This document shows positions 59,208 through 64,000 of a DNA stretch of 64,000 bases, one piece after another. Under the pieces are notes generated by a model. The model had not been told where the DNA came from, did no database searches, and saw nothing but the letters and a program-made list of their open reading frames with translations. The stretch covers positions 5,332,001-5,396,000 of the forward strand of contig NZ_JACHMQ010000001.1 of assembly GCF_014208105.1 (NCBI RefSeq), read 5' to 3'. Origin of the DNA: Actinomadura coerulea. GTDB lineage: Bacteria; Actinomycetota; Actinomycetes; Streptosporangiales; Streptosporangiaceae. The position numbers and the translations under genes are program-made. Each line of letters starts with the position of its first letter. Position 1 is the first letter of the stretch.

Positions 59208-60137
59208 TCAGATTACCCGCGCCGGGGCCTCCTCCCCGCAACCGGGCGGGACGGCGGCGCGCAGGGCGGTCACGGCGGCGCGGATCGCGGGCCGGCGGGC
59301 CGCCTCCTCGCGCCAGACGGCGTAGACGCGGCGCGACAGCGGGGCCGACAGCGGGACGATCGCGACGCCCGGCGGGACGTCGCAGCGGCCGAGGCGGGGC
59401 AGGATGACGTTGCCGAGCCCGGCGGCGACCAGGGACAGCTGGGTGGCGAACTCGTAGGCCTGGTGATCGATCCTGGGTTCGCTGTCGACGGCGCGCAGCG
59501 TGCGCAGCAGCCAGTCGCAGCAGATGCTGTCGGGCGAGGAGCTGATCCACGGGTCCCCGGCGAGCTCCTTGAGGTCGATCGTGTCGCGCCCGGCCAGTTC
59601 GTGGCCCGCGGGCAGCGCGACGTCGGCGACGTCCTCGCAGATGACGCCCTTGCACAGGCCCTCGGGAAGCGGGAGCGGCTCGTTGTTCCAGTCCTGGACG
59701 ACGGCCATGTCGAGGTCGCCGCGCAGGACGAGCGGCATGCTGCGCATGGGGTCCTCCTCGCGGAGCAGGACGCGCAGATCCGGATGGTCGGCGCGCAGGG
59801 CGCGCAGCGCGACGGGCATCAGCCCGCGGATCGCCGTCGGGAACGAGGCGACGGTGAGCTGGCCGACGACGGAGCCGCGGTGCGCCTCCAGGTCGGCCTG
59901 CGCCTGCTCGACGAGCGACAGGATCCGCTCGGCGTGCGCGACGAGCAGCTCGGCGGCGTCGGTGAGGCGGACGCCGCGGCCGTTGCGCTCCAGGAGCTTC
60001 TGCCCGGTCTCCCGCTCCAGCTTCGCGAGCTGCTGGGACACCGCGGACGTGGTGACGTGCAGGACGTCCGCGGCGGCGCTGACCGAGCCGTACGTCGCGA
60101 CCGAGTGCAGGGCGCGCAGGCGTTCCAGATCAAGCAT
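59208..60137 (-). CDS. LysR family transcriptional regulator
   Basis: The 309-residue regulator has an N-terminal winged helix (VATYGSVSAAADVLHVTTSA, then VSQQLAKLERETGQKLLERN) and an effector domain (~90-300). It is divergent from the EamA transporter across 72 bases that contain an LTTR-like CAAG-N9-CTTG site (60159-60175). It likely controls that transporter and the DapA-like gene behind it. The effector is unknown. Confidence 0.93.
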   Translation of the reverse strand: MLDLERLRALHSVATYGSVSAAADVLHVTTSAVSQQLAKLERETGQKLLERNGRGVRLTDAAELLVAHAERILSLVEQAQADLEAHRGSVVGQLTVASFPTAIRGLMPVALRALRADHPDLRVLLREEDPMRSMPLVLRGDLDMAVVQDWNNEPLPLPEGLCKGVICEDVADVALPAGHELAGRDTIDLKELAGDPWISSSPDSICCDWLLRTLRAVDSEPRIDHQAYEFATQLSLVAAGLGNVILPRLGRCDVPPGVAIVPLSAPLSRRVYAVWREEAARRPAIRAAVTALRAAVPPGCGEEAPARVI

Positions 60138-60209
60138 GAAGCAATACTAAAACGAGGTGTCAAGAAGTTCTCGCTTGTCCTAAAGCAAGTGTTTCCTCAC
60201 GATCGACGC

Positions 60210-61160
60210 ATGAGACCGCGCCACGTCCTGCTGGCCACCCTGATCGCCGCCCTGTGGGGCTTCAACTTCGTGCCCATCAAGGTGGCCCTCGACGACTTCC
60301 CGCCGCTGCTGACGGCCGCGCTGCGGTTCACCGCCGCGGCGGTGCCCGCGGTCTTCCTCGTCCGCCGCCCGCCGGTCGCCGCGCGCTGGTTCGTCCTGGT
60401 CGGCGTCCCGCTCGGCGTGGGGCAGTTCGGCCTGCTGTTCATCGGCATGAGCATGGGCATGCCCGCCGGCCTCGCGTCGGTCGTGCTCCAGGTGCAGGCG
60501 GTCTTCACCGCGCTGTTCGCGGGCCTGCTGCTGGGCGAGCGCGTCGGGGCCCGCCAGATCGCCGGGATGGGCGTGGCGTTCGCCGGGATCACACTGCTCG
60601 GCGTCGCGCAGGGCGAGGGCGGGAGCCCGGTGGGGGCGTTCCTGGTCTGCCTCGGCGGCGCGGCCGGATGGGGGCTCGCGAACGTCGCCATGCGGCGGAT
60701 GAACCAGTCCACCGAGGAGCCGGTCGACGCGTTCGCGTTCATGGTGTGGATGTCGCTGGTGCCGCCGCTCCCCCTGCTCGCCCTGTCGCTGATCTTCGAG
60801 GGGCCGGGTGCCGTGCCGGAGGCGGCGCGCGACGTCTCGCCGGCCGGAGTCGGCTCCCTGGCGTTCATCGCCTACGTCGCGACGCTGTTCTGCTTCGGCG
60901 GGTGGGCGTGGCTGATCCGCCGGTACGAGGCGGGCACGGTCGCCATGTACTCGCTGCTCGTCCCGCCGTTCGGGCTCGTCTCGGCGGCCCTGCTGCTGGG
61001 CGAGCACGTGGACGCGGTCCGGCTCGCCGGCGCCGCTCTGATCATCGCGGGCGTCGCCGCCGGCAGCGTCCGGCCGCGGTCCCGCGTCCGCGGCCTGCCG
61101 GCGCCGCCGGCGACGCCCGCGCCCAACGCGCCGCCCGCGCCCAGCGCGCCGGCCGCCTGA
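60210..61160 (+). CDS. EamA family transporter (drug/metabolite superfamily)
   Basis: The 316-residue protein has two EamA repeats with ten helices (LATLIAALWGFNFVPIKVAL, GMPAGLASVVLQVQAVFTAL in repeat one; WLIRRYEAGTVAMYSLLVPP in repeat two) and a ~30-residue Pro/Ala tail. The ATG at 60210 is the first after the LysR promoter. It is transcribed together with the DapA-like gene 14 bases downstream. The efflux of an amino acid or related metabolite is likely but not proven. Confidence 0.93.
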   Translation: MRPRHVLLATLIAALWGFNFVPIKVALDDFPPLLTAALRFTAAAVPAVFLVRRPPVAARWFVLVGVPLGVGQFGLLFIGMSMGMPAGLASVVLQVQAVFTALFAGLLLGERVGARQIAGMGVAFAGITLLGVAQGEGGSPVGAFLVCLGGAAGWGLANVAMRRMNQSTEEPVDAFAFMVWMSLVPPLPLLALSLIFEGPGAVPEAARDVSPAGVGSLAFIAYVATLFCFGGWAWLIRRYEAGTVAMYSLLVPPFGLVSAALLLGEHVDAVRLAGAALIIAGVAAGSVRPRSRVRGLPAPPATPAPNAPPAPSAPAA

Positions 61161-61174
61161 ACGAGGTGAGATCC

Positions 61175-62047
61175 ATGCACGGAATCCACGCGTCGCTCGT
61201 CACGCCGTTCACCGCCTCCGGCGAGGTGGACGCCAAGTCCCTCGAACGCCTCGCCCGCCACTGCCTGGAGAACGGCGCGGACGGCCTGGTCGCGCTCGGC
61301 ACCACCGGCGAGGCCGCGCTGCTGAGCGCCGCCGAGCAGCGGACGGTCCTGGAGGTGTGCCGGGGCGTCTCGATCGAGCACGGGACGCCGCTGACGGTGG
61401 GCGCCGGGACGATGGGCACCGAGGACTCGATCCGGCAGGCCCGCGAGCGCGCCCCGCTCGCCGACGCGCTGCTCGTCGTCGTCCCGTACTACCTGCGGCC
61501 GTCGGAGGAGGGCGTCATCGACCACTTCGCCGCCGTCGGCGCGGCCGTGGACGTCCCGCTGATCCCGTACAACGTGCCGTACCGGACGGCGAAGCCCCTG
61601 TCTGCCGACGCCCTCCTGGCGATCCTCGCGCTCGACTGCGTCGCCGGAATGAAGCACTGCGCGGGCGCGATCGACCAGGAGACCCTCACCGTGCTGGCGG
61701 CCAGCCCCGGCAAGGCGGTGCTGTCCGGAGACGACGCCTTCGTCTACCCCATGCTCCAGCTCGGCGCGGCGGGCGGCGTCGCCGCCTGCGCGTGCCTCGC
61801 CCCGGCCGCCTACGCCGCCATGGCGCGCGCGACGCGGGAGGGGAACGCGGCGCGCGCGCTGACCTTCCACAACGCCCTGCTGCCGATGGCGGAGGCGCTG
61901 TTCCGCGAGCCGTCCCCGGCGGTCCTCAAGGCCTGCCTGGCCGGCGAGGGGCTGATCGACGACCCGGCGGTGCGCGCTCCGCTGCACGCACCGCGCCCCG
62001 AATCGGTCGCCACCGCCCTGAAGGCCTTCCGCCGCCTGCCGTTCTAG
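61175..62047 (+). CDS. Dihydrodipicolinate synthase family aldolase (DapA-like)
   Basis: The 290-residue TIM-barrel lyase has GTTGEAALLSAAEQ, the Tyr motif IPYNVPYRT and the Schiff-base Lys in AGMKHCAG. The usual DapA has more substrate-specific Arg context; here the neighbours (LysR, EamA) do not belong to lysine synthesis, so it could act on another 2-oxo acid. The start (ATG with GAGGTGAG upstream) follows the transporter stop by 14 bases. Confidence 0.9.
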   Translation: MHGIHASLVTPFTASGEVDAKSLERLARHCLENGADGLVALGTTGEAALLSAAEQRTVLEVCRGVSIEHGTPLTVGAGTMGTEDSIRQARERAPLADALLVVVPYYLRPSEEGVIDHFAAVGAAVDVPLIPYNVPYRTAKPLSADALLAILALDCVAGMKHCAGAIDQETLTVLAASPGKAVLSGDDAFVYPMLQLGAAGGVAACACLAPAAYAAMARATREGNAARALTFHNALLPMAEALFREPSPAVLKACLAGEGLIDDPAVRAPLHAPRPESVATALKAFRRLPF

Positions 62048-62062
62048 GACGCCGTCCCGCCC

Positions 62063-63361
62063 TCAGGACTCCGTCGCCCGGGCGGCGGCGCGGGCGGCGT
62101 GCGGGAGGGCCTCCAGGACGCGTCCCAGAGCCTCGTCGTCGTGCGCGGCCGACAGGAACCACACCTCGTACGCCGACGGCGGCAGGTACACCCCGCGCTC
62201 CAGCGCGGCGTGGAAGAAGGCCGCGTACGCCTTGGAGTCCTGCCGCTGCGCGGCGGCGAAGTCGCCGACCGCGCCCTCGGTGAAGAAGATCGAGAAGAGG
62301 TTGCCCGCGTTCTGCGGCGAGTGCGGGACGCCCTCGCGCTCCAGCGCCTCGGACGCGGCCCTCGACACGATCTCCGCCGAGCGGTCGATCGCGGCGTACA
62401 CCTCGTTCGTGGCGGCGCGCAGCGTGGCGAGCCCGGCGGCGGTCGCGAGCGGGTTCCCCGACAGGGTCCCGGCCTGGTAGACGGGCCCGGCGGGGGCGAG
62501 GTGGTCCATGACGTCGGCGCGGCCGCCGAACGCCGCGGCGGGCAGCCCGCCGCCCATCACCTTGCCGAACGTCATCAGGTCGCCGGCCACGCCCTCGATC
62601 CCGAACCATCCGGACCGCGACGCGCGGAACCCGGTGAGCACCTCGTCGATCACCAGCAGCGCGCCGTGGCGCTCGCACAGCCGCTTGAGCAGCGCGTTGA
62701 ACCCGGCCAGCGGCGGGACCACGCCCATGTTGCACGGCACCGCCTCGGTGATCACGCAGGCGATGTCGTTGCCGTGGTCGTGGAAGGCCGTCTCCACGGC
62801 CGCGACGTCGTTGTAGGGCAGGATCAGCGTGTCGGCGGTGGTCGCGCCGGTCACGCCCGGAGTGTCGGGGAGCCCGAACGTGGCGACGCCGGAGCCCGCC
62901 GCGGCGAGCAGCGAGTCCACGTGCCCGTGGTAGCAGCCCGCGAACTTCACGATCTTGGTGCGGCCGGTGAACCCGCGGGCCAGCCGGATCGCCGACATCG
63001 TCGCCTCGGTCCCCGAGTTGACGAGCCGGACCTTCGCCGCCGGGGTGCGGGACACGATCTCCTCGGCGAGTTCCACCTCGCCCTGGGTCGGCGCGCCGTA
63101 GGACGTTCCGCGCCCGGCCGCGTCCCGCACGGCCTCGACGACGGCCGGGTGCGCGTGCCCGAGAATCATCGGACCCCACGAACACACCAGATCGACATAG
63201 GTATTGCCGTCAGCGTCGGTAAGGTACGGACCACGCCCGGACGCCATGAAACGGGGCGTTCCGCCAACGGCACCGAAGGCCCGCACCGGGGAGTTGACGC
63301 CACCGGGGACAACGGCGGCGGAACGGTCGAACAACTGCCGGGAGCGATCGAAGTCAGTCAC
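62063..63361 (-). CDS. hemL: Glutamate-1-semialdehyde 2,1-aminomutase
   Basis: The 432-residue PLP enzyme of C5-pathway tetrapyrrole synthesis has VPGGVNSPVRAF, the YHGHVDSLL loop, the cofactor-binding LLVIDEVLTGFR and the PLP-Lys in DLMTFGKVMGGGLPAAAFGG. The length is typical. It is convergent with the DapA-like gene (15-base gap) and divergent from the kinase-like gene. Confidence 0.97.
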   Translation of the reverse strand: MTDFDRSRQLFDRSAAVVPGGVNSPVRAFGAVGGTPRFMASGRGPYLTDADGNTYVDLVCSWGPMILGHAHPAVVEAVRDAAGRGTSYGAPTQGEVELAEEIVSRTPAAKVRLVNSGTEATMSAIRLARGFTGRTKIVKFAGCYHGHVDSLLAAAGSGVATFGLPDTPGVTGATTADTLILPYNDVAAVETAFHDHGNDIACVITEAVPCNMGVVPPLAGFNALLKRLCERHGALLVIDEVLTGFRASRSGWFGIEGVAGDLMTFGKVMGGGLPAAAFGGRADVMDHLAPAGPVYQAGTLSGNPLATAAGLATLRAATNEVYAAIDRSAEIVSRAASEALEREGVPHSPQNAGNLFSIFFTEGAVGDFAAAQRQDSKAYAAFFHAALERGVYLPPSAYEVWFLSAAHDDEALGRVLEALPHAARAAARATES

Positions 63362-63397
63362 GGTTGCAGTCTCTCAGTTGCAGTTCGGCGACTTGCC

Positions 63398-63427
63398 TTG
63401 ACCCGGTGGCGTACGGGCCGATATTCC
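63398..63427 (+). promoter_or_regulatory. Candidate promoter of the kinase-like gene
   Basis: TTGACC (63398-63403) and TATTCC (63422-63427) are separated by 18 bases, 21 bases before the ATG. The gap to hemL also holds a TTGCAGT-like direct repeat (63364-63383) near the hemL start. Confidence 0.45.
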
Positions 63428-63448
63428 ACCAAGTACGACATCGGAGGG

Positions 63449-64000
63449 ATGGCTTTCACCGTGGTCAACGGCTGGACGGTCCCGGGTTTCACCCACGAAC
63501 GCGAACTGGGCGGCGGAGCCTCGGGCCGGGTGGTGCTGGCGGTCGACGACATGACCGGCACGCGGGTCGCGATCAAATACCTCGACCCGGCGCTCGGCGC
63601 CGACGAGGCGTTTCTCGCGCGCTACCGCGTGGCGGCACGGGGCCTGTCCCAGCTCGAAGACCCCAACGTGGTCGACCTCTACGACTTCGTGGAGACCGCC
63701 GACGGCGCCGCGATCGTGACGCAGCACGTCGAGGGCGTGAGCCTGCGGCGGATGCTCGCCGCGCAGGGCCCCTGCGGCCCCCTCGCCGCGCTGTCGATGC
63801 TGGGCGGGACGCTCCTCGGCCTCGCGGCCGCGCACGACCATGATCTCGTCCACGGCTCGATGCGCCCGGCGAACATCCTGGTCGACGCCGAGGGCAACGC
63901 CCGCCTCGCCGACTTCGCGTCGGCGCCCGCGGGCACCGAGGCGCAGCACGGCCCGCCGTACGCGGCGCCCGAACTGTGGGACGGGGCGCCCGCCACCGTC
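63449..64000 (+). CDS. Protein kinase-like protein without catalytic Asp (pseudokinase), 5' part, cut by window end
   Basis: The frame is open to the window end (184 codons seen). It has a glycine loop (GGGASG, residues 21-26), the VAIK lysine (Lys43) and C-lobe start, but the catalytic loop reads VHGSMRPANIL where active kinases have HRDLKPxN; the catalytic Asp is Ser137. The DFG motif is DFA (155-157). Such Ser/Thr-kinase-like proteins of actinomycetes are expected to bind ligands or partners rather than phosphorylate. GGAGG sits only one base before the ATG, so a GTG at 63461 is an alternative start. The C-terminal domains are outside the window. Confidence 0.85.
   Translation, partial: MAFTVVNGWTVPGFTHERELGGGASGRVVLAVDDMTGTRVAIKYLDPALGADEAFLARYRVAARGLSQLEDPNVVDLYDFVETADGAAIVTQHVEGVSLRRMLAAQGPCGPLAALSMLGGTLLGLAAAHDHDLVHGSMRPANILVDAEGNARLADFASAPAGTEAQHGPPYAAPELWDGAPATV

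Overview
The window is a 64 kb piece of a very GC-rich chromosome with tightly packed genes, many GTG starts and 4-base stop/start overlaps. Gene content points to a filamentous actinomycete: a BldC-type regulator, a conservon (cvnABCD), ferredoxin-dependent 2-oxoacid oxidoreductase korAB, menaquinone respiration, a System II cytochrome c pathway and DinB/mycothiol-type enzymes. A member of the Streptosporangiales such as Actinomadura would fit, but genus is an inference. No rRNA, tRNA or CRISPR array was seen.

Layout. 0-3 kb: 3' part of korA, korB, a strong terminator and an orphan SecD-like membrane protein. 3-11 kb: a drug-efflux MFS protein fused to three carboxypeptidase-regulatory-like repeats, a YceI protein carrying the same type of domain, a divergent TetR regulator, then a secreted-type hydrolase fused to an ABC ATPase with its permease. 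11-17 kb: a small flavoprotein operon with overlapping tiny frames, two secreted proteins, and a GlxA regulator divergent from an imine-reductase-like/DinB pair. 17.5-20.8 kb: a decayed mobile-element region bracketed by two copies of the msrA 3' end. It holds an msrA fragment, a frameshifted XRE antitoxin, a RepSA-type replication gene fragment, a tiny zinc protein and an XRE-TPR regulator with two divergent small genes. 21-23 kb: rarD and a secreted protein, then a 470 bp gap with a LexA-like box.

23.3-31.4 kb: a P450, a class I terpene synthase and a class II diterpene cyclase (DxDTT motif) are translationally coupled and run straight into a complete conservon (histidine kinase, roadblock, DUF742, GTPase). 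This is the most distinctive accessory locus. It is followed by an MFS gene remnant.

32-51 kb, all on the minus strand: menG, a geranylgeranyl-reductase-family gene (menaquinone reductase candidate), the complete 14-gene nuoA-N operon and a polyprenyl diphosphate synthase. Together these make and reduce menaquinone and feed it electrons. A perfect 20 bp palindrome matching the Rex (NADH/NAD+ sensor) operator lies just upstream of the reductase gene. 51-54.3 kb: a DUF4229 protein, a threonine dehydratase, bldC, and a putative toxin-like metalloprotease (HEVGH) with a small acidic neighbour. 54.4-58.5 kb: resA-ccdA-resB-ccsB for cytochrome c maturation, preceded by a 12+12 bp palindrome. 58.5-64 kb: a histidine phosphatase, a LysR/EamA divergent pair, a DapA-like aldolase, hemL, and the start of a kinase-like protein lacking the catalytic Asp, cut by the window end.
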